In this document: in pieces, positions 18,013 through 26,023 of the stretch
Layout of the letters: the number at the start of each line of letters is the position of its first letter
Position numbering within the stretch: the first letter of the stretch is position 1
Source of the DNA: Streptomyces asiaticus
Lineage (GTDB): Bacteria; Actinomycetota; Actinomycetes; Streptomycetales; Streptomycetaceae
Length of the DNA: 64,000 nt
Reading direction: 5' to 3'
Assembly: GCF_018138715.1 (NCBI RefSeq)
Contig: NZ_JAGSHX010000001.1
Coordinates: forward strand, 310,001 to 374,000
Made by a program: the position numbers and the translations under genes
Notes under the pieces: generated by a model
What the model saw: only the letters and a program-made list of their open reading frames with translations
Told to the model about the DNA's origin: nothing
The model's database searches: none

Positions 18013-18051
18013 ACTGCTAAAATAGAAGCAAGTGACTTTCACATTAGCAGT
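18013..18051. promoter_or_regulatory. Inverted-repeat operator ACTGCTAA...TTAGCAGT
   Basis: Perfect 8-bp inverted arms (18013-18020 and 18044-18051) flank a 23-bp A+T-richer spacer between the SDR and HxlR genes. HxlR-type regulators commonly bind such dyads in the divergent promoter they control. The site lies upstream of the HxlR start chosen here. Confidence 0.65.
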
Positions 18052-18070
18052 AACTCGGGAGGGTGTCGCA

Positions 18071-18595
18071 ATGGCAAGCCGGATCAGGCTGGAGGACCGT
18101 GAGTGCCCGCTGTCGACCACGGTTCAGCACGTGGGGGAGTGGTGGACGCTGCTGATCCTGCACGACGCCTTCGACGGCTATACCCGCTTCGACCAGTTCC
18201 AGCAGAGCCTGAACATCTCCACCAGCATGCTCACCACGCGGCTGAAGAGCCTGGTGGCGGACGGCCTGCTGGAGCGGCGCCCCTACCAGAAGAACCCGGT
18301 GCGCCATGAGTACGTGCTGACCGAGCGCGGCCGTTCGCTGCGGCCTGTCGTCGTCGCGCTGGCCGCCTGGGGCAATCAGCACCTCGCGCCGGAGGAGCGT
18401 GCCATGATCCTGGTCGACGCCCGCACCGGCGAGGAGGCCGAACCCGTCGTGGTGGACGCGCGCACCGGCCGAAGCCTCGACGACAGCGAGATATACGTGT
18501 TCACCGCGGGCCCGGCCGCGAGCGAGGCGATGCGCGCCCGCTATGTCGAACTCGAGCGGCAGCGGCCCGCGCCCGGCACTTCCGCGTCCGAGTAG
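18071..18595 (+). CDS. HxlR family transcriptional regulator
   Basis: The protein (174 aa) has the HxlR winged helix: an early cysteine (DRECPLSTTVQHVGEWWTLLIL), then FDQFQQSLNISTSMLTTRLKSLVADGLLERR. An extra C-terminal segment of about 70 residues follows. The ATG at 18071 has GGGAGGG 7 bp upstream; an earlier GTG at 18032 would lie inside the operator. HxlR proteins often sense electrophiles or redox stress through the conserved cysteine, here Cys11. It likely controls the divergent SDR gene and possibly the following PLP enzyme. Confidence 0.9.
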   Translation: MASRIRLEDRECPLSTTVQHVGEWWTLLILHDAFDGYTRFDQFQQSLNISTSMLTTRLKSLVADGLLERRPYQKNPVRHEYVLTERGRSLRPVVVALAAWGNQHLAPEERAMILVDARTGEEAEPVVVDARTGRSLDDSEIYVFTAGPAASEAMRARYVELERQRPAPGTSASE

Positions 18596-18624
18596 AGAAA
18601 CAGGCTGGCTGGAAGGCGGCGATC

Positions 18625-19668
18625 GTGTCAGAAGAGCGTCAGGACACCACACAGGATCAGGGCCAGGATGAGACGGGGGGTCAGGACATCACGCGGGCCG
18701 AGTTGATGAGTCGGCCCACACCGCTGGAGCCCGCGCCCCGCCTGGCCCGTGCCATCGGGCTGGAGCCCGAGGATCTGTGGGTCAAGCGTGACGATCTGAT
18801 CGGCCTTGGCGGCGGCGGCAACAAGGTCCGCAAGCTGGAGTGGACGGCCGGTGCCGCCCGCGCCGAGGGCGCCACCACCCTGGTGACCAGCGGGGCCGCC
18901 CAGAGCAACCACGCCCGTCTGACGGCCGCGGCCGGTGCCCGGCTGGGCATGGACGTGGTCCTGGTCCTCGCCGGTGCGCCGACCGAGGGCATGACGGGCA
19001 ACATCGCGCTCGACGGTCTCTTCGGCGCCCGCGTCGTATGGGCGGGCGAGGTGAGCGAGGCGGAACTCGCGGCGGCGGTGCAGGACGTGGCCCGCGACCT
19101 GCGCGAGCGGGGCGCCCGGCCCGCGATGATCCCCTTCGGCGGGTCCAGTGCGCTGGGCGCCCTGGGCTATGTCGCGGCGGGGACCGAACTCCTGGTGCAG
19201 GACCCGGACCTGACCACGGCGGTGGTGGCGGTCGGATCGGGCGGCACCATGGCCGGTCTCGTCCACGCCCTCGGCGCCGAGCGGGTGCTGGGGGTGCACT
19301 GCGGAGCCGTCGCCGATCCCGAGCACACCGTCGGCGACCTGGTCGAGGGGCTGGCCGGACAGCCCGCGGCCACCTCCCTGCGGCTGCGCCTCGATCAGGT
19401 CGGGCCCGGCTACTCCGCGCTCACCGAACCGGTCATGGACGCCATCACCACGGCGGCCCGCACCGAAGGCATCGTCCTCGACCCCATCTACACCGGCCGC
19501 GCCCTGGCCGGTCTCATCGCGGCCGTCCACGACGGCCAGGTGCGCCCCGGGCAGCGCACGGTCTTCGTGCACACCGGCGGACTGCCGGGTCTGTTCGGAC
19601 ACCCCGAGACCCTGGAGCGGGCGCGTTCCGCCGTGGCCGACACCGCCGTACGGTGGCCCCGCGGCTGA
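18625..19668 (+). CDS. PLP-dependent D-cysteine desulfhydrase / ACC deaminase family enzyme
   Basis: The protein (347 aa) is a fold-type II PLP enzyme. PLPs lysine is in GGGGNKVRKLEW, the substrate loop is TSGAAQSNHARLTAA, and the phosphate-binding glycine-rich loop is VGSGGTMAGLVHAL. DPIYTGRAL and VFVHTGGLPGLFG are typical of the D-cysteine desulfhydrase/ACC deaminase branch. It releases ammonia and a keto acid (plus H2S for cysteine) from an amino acid. The GTG start has GGAAGG 8 bp upstream. It may be co-transcribed with the HxlR gene 29 bp upstream. Confidence 0.85.
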   Translation: MSEERQDTTQDQGQDETGGQDITRAELMSRPTPLEPAPRLARAIGLEPEDLWVKRDDLIGLGGGGNKVRKLEWTAGAARAEGATTLVTSGAAQSNHARLTAAAGARLGMDVVLVLAGAPTEGMTGNIALDGLFGARVVWAGEVSEAELAAAVQDVARDLRERGARPAMIPFGGSSALGALGYVAAGTELLVQDPDLTTAVVAVGSGGTMAGLVHALGAERVLGVHCGAVADPEHTVGDLVEGLAGQPAATSLRLRLDQVGPGYSALTEPVMDAITTAARTEGIVLDPIYTGRALAGLIAAVHDGQVRPGQRTVFVHTGGLPGLFGHPETLERARSAVADTAVRWPRG

Positions 19669-19706
19669 GCGTCGCACCGGCACGACCGTGCCCGCACGAT
19701 CCGGTG

Positions 19707-20189
19707 TCACTCCGCGCGGGGCTCCGCTCCCTCGGCGGCATCGACGACCGCGTCGGCGCACGTGGCGAGCCGGCCGGCCAGGGCGCGCACATGGTCGCGC
19801 AGGGCGTCCGGACACTCGATCACGAACGGGAGGTCCAGCCAGGCGAGTACGGAGGGCACCCACTCCAGCCGCTCGGCCCGCAGCTCGACCCGCACCCACG
19901 CGCCGCCTTCCCCCTCCCCGGAGACGGCGGCGTCCCGCGCCGGTTCGGCGGGGAGTTCCCGTACGGTGGCGAGCCCGGGCGGGAGCCGGTGGCGGACCTG
20001 GTCGGCCGTGCCCCGGACCCGCAGCGACACCTCGTGCGGATACGGCACCCCGGCCGGCCCGGACAGCACCCGCGCGGCCGGATCGAACCCCTCGGGCACA
20101 TCGAACGACCCCGGGAGCACCGACGCCGTCTCGATCCGGTCCAGCCGGAACGTGCGCACCTCGCCGCTGGCCGAGCCCGCCCCCGTCAC
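19707..20189 (-). pseudogene. 5'-truncated WYL-domain transcriptional regulator
   Basis: The 160-codon frame encodes only the C-terminal part of a DeoR/YafY-type regulator: the end of the WYL domain (EVRTFRLDRIETASVLPGSF) and the WCX extension (VRVELRAERLEWVPSVLAW, CPDALRDHVRALA). The N-terminal helix-turn-helix and most of the WYL domain, some 170 residues, are missing, and a TAG lies directly before the first possible GTG. The break at about 20190 joins it to another 5'-truncated gene on the opposite strand, so it cannot bind DNA as it stands. Confidence 0.82.
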
Positions 20190-20535
20190 CTACCAGCGCC
20201 CGGAGTGCGCGACGCCCCCGCCGTGGCGGCAGCTGGCCGCCGAGGTGCCCGGGCTGCCGGACGACACGCTCGAACGGCTGGTGCGGCTGTCGGCCCCGCA
20301 GCCGTGGGCCACCGCCACCGCACCGGTCCGGCTGACCGAGGCATGGGAGAAGCTGCCGCGGCTGCATGTGCTGTGCAGCTTCCCGGTGGCGGAGGTCCGG
20401 GCGCGGGTCGGGGTCGTTCCGGCCTTCCGCCATATGGCGACCGAGGGCGGGGCGTACCGGGAGCTGCCCGGCCGGCACTGGCCGATGTTCGACCGGTCCG
20501 GCGAGCTGGCGGCGATCCTGCACGACATGGCCTGA
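20185..20535 (+). pseudogene. 5'-truncated alpha/beta hydrolase
   Basis: This frame encodes only the C-terminal ~115 residues of an alpha/beta hydrolase of the plant salicylate-esterase-like type: a cap segment (PPPWRQLAAEVPGLPDD), then LPRLHVLCSFP, and a C-terminal block containing the catalytic-histidine region (ELPGRHWPMFDRSGELAAIL). The N-terminal half with the nucleophile elbow is absent and no start codon is available. It meets the truncated WYL regulator head-to-head, as if one deletion removed both 5' ends and the promoters between them. Confidence 0.8.
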
Positions 20536-20560
20536 CGAATCCCCTGGCTGTCGCTCGCTG

Positions 20561-20594
20561 ATGGCACGGCCCGCTGCGCGGCGGGCCGTGCCAT
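20561..20594. terminator. Terminator hairpin
   Basis: A perfect 14-bp stem (20561-20574 with 20581-20594) with a 6-nt loop follows the truncated hydrolase and precedes the GntR promoter. Confidence 0.85.
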
Positions 20595-20647
20595 TGGCCT
20601 TCCCGCTGCCTCGGCTTTCCCGGACCAGGATTCGAGTGCTTGCGACT

Positions 20648-20697
20648 CTAGACAGGACTGAACATGTATGGCTAACGTCCGGACATGCCTAGACAGG
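20648..20697. promoter_or_regulatory. Direct CTAGACAGG repeats at the GntR promoter
   Basis: The 9-mer ctagacagg occurs at 20648-20656 and 20689-20697, the second overlapping the GntR start codon. The core of the first, tctagac, resembles the centre of sites bound by HutC-type GntR regulators such as DasR (TGGTCTAGACCA). They are likely autoregulatory sites. A TTGCGA -35-like box is at 20640-20645. Confidence 0.5.
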
Positions 20698-21452
20698 TCC
20701 TCAAGCATCAGCGCATCGCCCGCGTCCTGGCCCGTGAGATCCACAGCGGCGCCCTGGAGCCGGGCAGCAGGCTGCCCGGCGAACACGCGCTCACCCGGCG
20801 CTTCGCGGTCAGCAGGGCCACCGTCCGCCAGGCGCTGGACGAGCTCAGCAAGCAGGGGCTGATCTCCACCCACGCGGGCGTCGGCTCGTTCGTCACCTTC
20901 GACGGCGGACTGCTGGACAACCGGCTGGGGTGGACCAGGGCGCTGGCCGACCAGGGAGCCCAGGTCACCACCGAGGTGCTCCGCCTCGAAGCGGTGCGCG
21001 ACGCCCGGCTGGCCGGTGAACTCGGCATCGAGGGGGCCGAGTTCATGGCGCTCGACCGGTTGCGGGTGCTGCCGGAGGGCACTCCGGTCGCGCTGGAGCG
21101 CAGCCGGGTTCCGATGGTCCCGGCGCTGGCCGACATCCCCGTAGGCGGGCTCCTCGACGGCTCGCTGACCAAGACCCTCGCCGCGGTCGGCATCCGGGCC
21201 ACGCACGGGGACGAGTGGGCGTCCGTGCGCCAACTGGCCACCGACGAGGCGACCCTGCTCCGCCGCCAGGTGGGAGAGGTCTGGCTCAACACCCGCCGGG
21301 TCAGCCGCGGGGCCGATGGCCGGATCGTCGAGCAGGTGACCAGCCTCCTGGACCCCGCCCGCTTCCAGCTGCACCTCGGCTTCGGCGAGAGCCCCGACGA
21401 GACGGCCCTGGGCAGCGGCGATGAGGCCGCCGTGAGGAAGCAGCCCCGATGA
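20685..21452 (+). CDS. GntR family regulator, HutC subfamily (UTRA domain)
   Basis: The protein (255 aa) has an N-terminal GntR winged helix (LAREIHSGALEPGSRLPGEHAL, then SRATVRQALDELSKQGLIS) and a C-terminal UTRA ligand domain (FMALDRLRVLPEGTPVALERS, GEVWLNTRRV). It is first in a run of four same-strand genes with an ADP-ribosylglycohydrolase, an NCS1 permease and a PfkB kinase. This matches the E. coli gene set yegW-yegU-yegT-yegV in kind, so it is the likely local repressor, relieved by a nucleoside or sugar-phosphate ligand. Confidence 0.9.
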   Translation: MPRQVLKHQRIARVLAREIHSGALEPGSRLPGEHALTRRFAVSRATVRQALDELSKQGLISTHAGVGSFVTFDGGLLDNRLGWTRALADQGAQVTTEVLRLEAVRDARLAGELGIEGAEFMALDRLRVLPEGTPVALERSRVPMVPALADIPVGGLLDGSLTKTLAAVGIRATHGDEWASVRQLATDEATLLRRQVGEVWLNTRRVSRGADGRIVEQVTSLLDPARFQLHLGFGESPDETALGSGDEAAVRKQPR

Positions 21453-21543
21453 GGCAGCCCCGATGAGACCGCACACCGTGCCCCGCGACGGGCAGCCCGC
21501 CCCCGCCCGACGTACCGCCTTCGCGCACTGACAGGAAGTCCCG

Positions 21544-22551
21544 ATGAACCACCAGCACGACCGCGCGCTCGGCGCCCTCTACGGCCTGGCGATGGGCGAC
21601 GCCCTCGGTATGCCCACCCAGATCATGTCCCGGCGATCCATCGTCGCCCGGTTCGGCACCGTCACCGATTTCCAACCCGGCCCGGAGGACAACCCGGTGA
21701 GCGCCGGAATGCCCGCCGGTTCGGTCACGGACGACACCGATCAGGCCGTCATCGTCGGCCGGCTGCTGACCGGGTCCGGCGGCCGGATCGATCCGCTGCG
21801 GCTCGCGCACGAGCTCCTGGAGTGGGAGCGCGCCATGAAGGCCAAGGGCTCCTTCGACCTGCTCGGCCCCTCCACCAAGGCCGCACTGGAGGCGGTGTCG
21901 GCGGGCGTGCCGCCGGAGGAGGCGGGCAAGGCCGGTGCCACCAACGGCGCGGCCATGCGGATCACCCCCGTCGGGGTCGCCTTCCCGGACACACCGCTGG
22001 AGCCCTTCCTCGACCGGGTCGCTGAGGCGTGCCAGGTCACCCATGACACCACCATCGGCATCGCCTCCGCCGCCGCCGTGGCCGCCGCGGTGAGCCGTGG
22101 CATCGGCGGCGGGAATCTGGAGGACGCCTTCGGCGCGGCGATCACGGCGGCCGCGGCCGGCGCCGAGCGCGGCCACTGGGTCGCCGGGGCCGATATCGCC
22201 GCCCGCATCGGCTGGGCCGTGGACCTGGTCCGCGCAACTCCCGAGCGGCAGGCCCTGGACCGCGTCTGCGACCTGGTCGGCACCAGCGTCGCCAGCCAGG
22301 AGTCGGTCCCCGCCGCCTTCGCCGTGCTGGCCCTCGCCGAGGGCGAGCCATGGCGGGCCTGCCTGCTGGCGGCCAACCTCGGCGGCGACTGCGACACCAT
22401 CGGCGCCATAGCCGGAGCGATAGCCGGTGCCGTCAGCGGGGCCTCCGCCCTGCCCGACGACGCCCTCGCCACCCTGCGCTCGGTCAACGACCTCGACCTG
22501 GAACCGCTGGCCAAGGCCCTCCTCGCGCTGCGCGCCGACACGGCCGAATGA
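21544..22551 (+). CDS. ADP-ribosylglycohydrolase family protein
   Basis: The 335-aa all-helical protein has both dinuclear-metal motifs of the DraG/ARH family: GSVTDDTDQA near residue 60 and NLGGDCDTIGAI near residue 280. Characterised members hydrolyse N- or O-ribosyl bonds of ADP-ribose. Here it lies between a GntR regulator and an NCS1 permease plus PfkB kinase, so the substrate may be an imported nucleoside-like compound rather than modified protein. That is inference. The start is the ATG at 21544 after an AGGAAG-like site. Confidence 0.88.
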   Translation: MNHQHDRALGALYGLAMGDALGMPTQIMSRRSIVARFGTVTDFQPGPEDNPVSAGMPAGSVTDDTDQAVIVGRLLTGSGGRIDPLRLAHELLEWERAMKAKGSFDLLGPSTKAALEAVSAGVPPEEAGKAGATNGAAMRITPVGVAFPDTPLEPFLDRVAEACQVTHDTTIGIASAAAVAAAVSRGIGGGNLEDAFGAAITAAAAGAERGHWVAGADIAARIGWAVDLVRATPERQALDRVCDLVGTSVASQESVPAAFAVLALAEGEPWRACLLAANLGGDCDTIGAIAGAIAGAVSGASALPDDALATLRSVNDLDLEPLAKALLALRADTAE

Positions 22552-22612
22552 CACACACCTCCGCCCCCACATCCGCACCGGAGCGCCCCCGGACAGAAAG
22601 ACAGGTACCACC

Positions 22613-24106
22613 ATGGCGGCTTCAGAGAACGACCGCGTCGGCTCCGTCGAGACCAGAGGCATCGAACCGGTTCCCGACGCCGAGCGCCACGGCCACGCGA
22701 GCCAGATGTTCTGGACCTGGTTCGCCGCGAACATCAGCATCCTCGGTCTGCCGCTCGGCGCGGCGCTGGTCAGCTTCCGTGGCCTGAACATCTGGCAGGC
22801 GGCCGTCGTGGCCATCCTCGGGTCCTTCGGCTCCTTCGCCCTGGTGGGCGCCCTCAGCATCGCCGGGAAGCGGGGCGGAGCGCCCGCCCTCACCCTCTCC
22901 CGCGCGGTGTTCGGGGTCCGTGGCAACGCCGGTCCCACGCTGGTCACCTGGATGAGCCGGCTCGGCTGGGAGACCATCAACACCACCACGGCCGCCTTCG
23001 CCCTGCTGGCGCTGCTCGACGCCGCCTTCGGCATCCGGCGGAACACCGTCCTCACGGTGGTGTGCCTGCTGGTCTTCATCGGCTGCACCCTGCTGATCAG
23101 TGGCCTGGGCCACGCCACCATCATGTGGATCAACAGGTGGGCCAGCTATGTCTTCGGTCTGCTCAACCTCGTCGTGATCGGTTTTCTCGCCACCACCGTG
23201 GACTGGGGCAAGGTCTTCCACGCCCCGGTCGGGCCGGTGAGCTCGATGGTCGTGGGCGTCGGCATGATCGCCGCCGGTACCGGTATCGGCTGGGCCAACA
23301 CCGGGGCCGACTACGCCCGTTACCTGCCCCGCCGGATCCCCGGCGGCAGGCTGGTGGCCGCCTCCGCCTTCGGTGCCGGTATCCCGCTGGTGGTGCTGAT
23401 CTCGCTGGGCTCGCTCCTCGCGGCGGGTGAACCCGACCTGGCCTCCGCCTCCGACCCCGTCTCGGCGATCAACACGATGCTGCCGTCGTGGATGTCCATC
23501 CCGTATCTGATCGCCGCGTTCGGCGGACTGCTGCTCTCCAACCACCTGTCCGTCTACTCGGCCGGACTCACCATGATCACCCTGGGGATACGGGTCCGGC
23601 GCACCCTCGCCGTCGGCCTGGACGTGGTCGTCACCTTCGCGGGCGGGATCTACTTCATCCTGATCGCCAAGGACTTCTACGGCCCGTTCATCACCTTCCT
23701 CACCCTCCTCGCCGTCCCCATCACCGCCTGGGTGGGCGTCTTCGCGGTCGACCTGATACTCCGCCGGTCCTACGACGGCGCGGCCCTGATGGACGTCGGC
23801 CGCTCCAGCCGCTACTGGTTCCGGGGCGGGGTCGCCTGGGCCGCGATGATCGCCTGGGCGGCGGCCATCGTGGTGGGCCTGCTGTTCACCGAGGCCAGCA
23901 CCAGCGCCACCGACGTGTGGTTCTCCGGGCCGCTCGCCCACAGCTGGATCGGGTCCAACGGGCTGGGCTGGGTGGTGACCCTGGTGCTCGCGGCCGTCGT
24001 CCACGCCCTGCTGCGCCGGCTCGACGGCACCGTCCGCGAGGAGGCGTCCGCGCAGCCGCCCCAGCAGCAGGTGCTGCCCGCCCCGGCCGCGCGGGAGCTC
24101 TCATGA
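22613..24106 (+). CDS. NCS1 family purine/pyrimidine-type permease
   Basis: This membrane protein (497 aa) has about 12 helices. The NCS1 features are FWTWFAANISILGLPLGAAL in helix 1, the conserved GWETIN segment in helix 3, and GIGWANTGADYARYLP in helix 6. Family members carry nucleobases, hydantoins, thiamine or nucleosides with H+ or Na+. Its stop overlaps the kinase start (ATGA), so transport and phosphorylation are tightly coupled. It takes the place of the nucleoside-type transporter in the comparable E. coli unit. Confidence 0.9.
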   Translation: MAASENDRVGSVETRGIEPVPDAERHGHASQMFWTWFAANISILGLPLGAALVSFRGLNIWQAAVVAILGSFGSFALVGALSIAGKRGGAPALTLSRAVFGVRGNAGPTLVTWMSRLGWETINTTTAAFALLALLDAAFGIRRNTVLTVVCLLVFIGCTLLISGLGHATIMWINRWASYVFGLLNLVVIGFLATTVDWGKVFHAPVGPVSSMVVGVGMIAAGTGIGWANTGADYARYLPRRIPGGRLVAASAFGAGIPLVVLISLGSLLAAGEPDLASASDPVSAINTMLPSWMSIPYLIAAFGGLLLSNHLSVYSAGLTMITLGIRVRRTLAVGLDVVVTFAGGIYFILIAKDFYGPFITFLTLLAVPITAWVGVFAVDLILRRSYDGAALMDVGRSSRYWFRGGVAWAAMIAWAAAIVVGLLFTEASTSATDVWFSGPLAHSWIGSNGLGWVVTLVLAAVVHALLRRLDGTVREEASAQPPQQQVLPAPAARELS

Positions 24107-25137
24107 GCGGCCACGACGGCGCCCCCGGCGCCTCCCACGGCGCTGTCCCCGGCGCCTCCGGCGAGGCCACGGGCGGTCGGCTGGTCCTGCTCGGCAACGC
24201 CATCGTCGACCTGGTGATGCGGGTGCCCGCACTGCCCGAGCGCGGCGGCGACATCATCTCCCAGGACACCACCCTCACCACGGGCGGCGGATTCAACGTC
24301 CTCACCGCCGCCCACCGCCTGGGGCTTCCGGCCGTGTACGCGGGTGCCCATGGCACCGGGCCGTTCGGCGACCGGGTGCGGGCGGACCTCGCCCGGGAGG
24401 GCATCGAGGTGCCGCTGGATCCGGTCGCGGAGGAGGACACCGGGTTCTGTGTGGCCTTCGTCGACGGCGGTGGCGAGCGCACCTTCGCCACCAGCCTCGG
24501 CGCCGAGGCCCGGCTGACGGAGGCCCACGCGAGGGCCGTGCTCGCGGCGTTGCGCCCCGGCGACCTGGTGCAGATCTCCGGATACGGCCTCGCCTATCCG
24601 GTGAACGGCCCGGTCCTGGCCTCGCTCGTGGCGCGGCTGCCGGAGCACACCCGGGTCTTCCTCGACCCGGGCCCGCTGGCCGACCAGATCCCGGAGGAGG
24701 TGCTGGAGGCCGTTCTGGCGCGCTGCGACTGGGTCAGCTGCAACCAGCGCGAGGGGCGGCTGCTGACCGGCCGGGACGACGCCCGGGAGGCCGCGGCCGC
24801 GCTCGCCGCCCGGCTGGGCCCGCGCACCGGTGTGCTGCTGCGGGCCGACGCGGACGGCTGCTGGCTGGTCCCGCCCGGCGGAGAGCCCGCGCACATCCCC
24901 GGCCGCCGGGTGACCGCGGTCGACAGCAACGGCGCCGGCGACGCCCATACGGGAGCGTTCCTGGCCCTCCTCGGCCACGGGCTGGACCTGAGCAGCGCCG
25001 TAGAGGGTGCCAACGCGGCGGCCGCCTTCGCGGTCACCCGCCACGGCCCCGCCACCGGGCCGACCGTCGGCGAGCTGCTGGATCTCCTCGACGGCGAGCC
25101 GCTCGCGGCGCGGCTGTCCTCGGCGCTCGGGCGGTAG
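24103..25137 (+). CDS. PfkB family carbohydrate/nucleoside kinase
   Basis: The 344-aa ribokinase-fold protein has the N-terminal LLGNAIVDLVM, the GGGFNVLTAAHRLGL substrate motif, and the C-terminal SNGAGDAHTGAF with the catalytic aspartate and anion hole. The first ~25 residues are a low-complexity Gly/Ala/Ser extension. It is translationally coupled to the NCS1 permease gene. With the ADP-ribosylglycohydrolase it suggests import of a ribosyl compound, cleavage and phosphorylation of the sugar. The true substrate is unknown. Confidence 0.88.
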   Translation: MSGHDGAPGASHGAVPGASGEATGGRLVLLGNAIVDLVMRVPALPERGGDIISQDTTLTTGGGFNVLTAAHRLGLPAVYAGAHGTGPFGDRVRADLAREGIEVPLDPVAEEDTGFCVAFVDGGGERTFATSLGAEARLTEAHARAVLAALRPGDLVQISGYGLAYPVNGPVLASLVARLPEHTRVFLDPGPLADQIPEEVLEAVLARCDWVSCNQREGRLLTGRDDAREAAAALAARLGPRTGVLLRADADGCWLVPPGGEPAHIPGRRVTAVDSNGAGDAHTGAFLALLGHGLDLSSAVEGANAAAAFAVTRHGPATGPTVGELLDLLDGEPLAARLSSALGR

Positions 25138-25143
25138 TCCGCT

Positions 25144-25173
25144 CCTGGGCCCGCCGCCGGCGGCGGGCCCAGG
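25144..25173. terminator. Long palindromic terminator
   Basis: Positions 25144-25173 form a perfect 30-bp G+C palindrome (15-bp half arms), just after the kinase stop and ahead of the convergent TetR gene. A second inverted repeat (25184-25195 with 25229-25240, 12-bp arms) reaches into the end of the TetR gene and may help on the opposite strand. Confidence 0.85.
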
Positions 25174-25202
25174 TGAGTCCGAACCCCTGACGGGAGCACG
25201 CC

Positions 25203-25832
25203 TCACTCGGCGGCTTCGGACCCGTCCTTCCCGTCAGGGGTGTGCTCATACGCGGCGAGGACGTGGTCGCGCACCGCGGTCAGGATGCGGTCCGACAGAT
25301 CGTCGCCCGCGCAGGCCCGTGACAGCACCAACGCCCCGACCATGGTGGACAGTTCGACGAGAACGGATTCCTCGTCGGCCGCCGTGCTCCCGGACGCCCT
25401 CGCGTTGCGTTCCATCCCGTCGATCAGATTGCGCACACCCTCGATGTAGGCCCCCTTGAGCGGGTCGCCGGGCTCCGCGTGCGCGGCGTCCACCGCCAGT
25501 GCCGCGGCGGCGCACCCCAGCCCGGGGTTGTCGCGGTGCCGGGCGGACAGATAGGTGGCCAGGAAGGCGGCCCGGGCGCCGCTCGTGTCCCCGCCCTCGG
25601 GGGTTTCCGTCATGTCGGCGAGGCGTTCGGCGAACGCGGCCGAGCACGCCTGGGCGACCAGGTCGTCCTTCGAGGCGAAGTGGCGGTAGAAGCCGCCGTG
25701 GGTCAGACCTGCCGCCGCCATCGCCTGCTCCACGCTCACCTTGTCGGCGCCGTGGGTGCGCACCAGCTTCGCGGTGGCCGCGATCACCTGCTCGCGGTGG
25801 CGTTCGGCCTCGGCTCGGGATGCTCGGGGCAT
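25203..25832 (-). CDS. TetR/AcrR family transcriptional regulator
   Basis: The 209-aa protein has a TetR DNA-binding domain (VSVEQAMAAAGLTHGGFYRHFASKDDL) and a helical ligand domain with two cysteines (LGCAAAALAVD and SRACAGDD). It diverges from an SDR, tautomerase and DJ-1 gene set, with a promoter and imperfect 20-bp palindrome between them. It probably represses that set and itself. The inducer is unknown; a reactive small molecule would fit the target enzymes. Confidence 0.9.
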   Translation of the reverse strand: MPRASRAEAERHREQVIAATAKLVRTHGADKVSVEQAMAAAGLTHGGFYRHFASKDDLVAQACSAAFAERLADMTETPEGGDTSGARAAFLATYLSARHRDNPGLGCAAAALAVDAAHAEPGDPLKGAYIEGVRNLIDGMERNARASGSTAADEESVLVELSTMVGALVLSRACAGDDLSDRILTAVRDHVLAAYEHTPDGKDGSEAAE

Positions 25833-25868
25833 GGTCGGTACTTCCTTCTGCGTGTGGTGCCGGACTGG

Positions 25869-25933
25869 GGTACCGGACGCCGGTACCGCGTCGATGATAT
25901 TTGCGGCCCATTTTAGATGATGCTAATAATCTA
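25869..25933. promoter_or_regulatory. SDR promoter with TetR-type operator
   Basis: A good rightward promoter is visible: TTGCGG at 25901-25906, 17 bp, then TAATAA at 25924-25929. An imperfect palindrome at 25914-25933 (TAGATnAT...ATnATCTA) covers the -10 box. A second dyad, ggtaccgg-acg-ccggtacc, is at 25869-25887. The first is the likelier TetR operator because it would block RNA polymerase directly. Confidence 0.62.
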
Positions 25934-26023
25934 TTCCAGCGCACCGCGGGGCGACGGCCTCATGGGCCGCCGTCCCCGCCGGTTGGTGTGCGCGATTCGA
26001 CACGTTCGACAGGGAGGCCCGGC

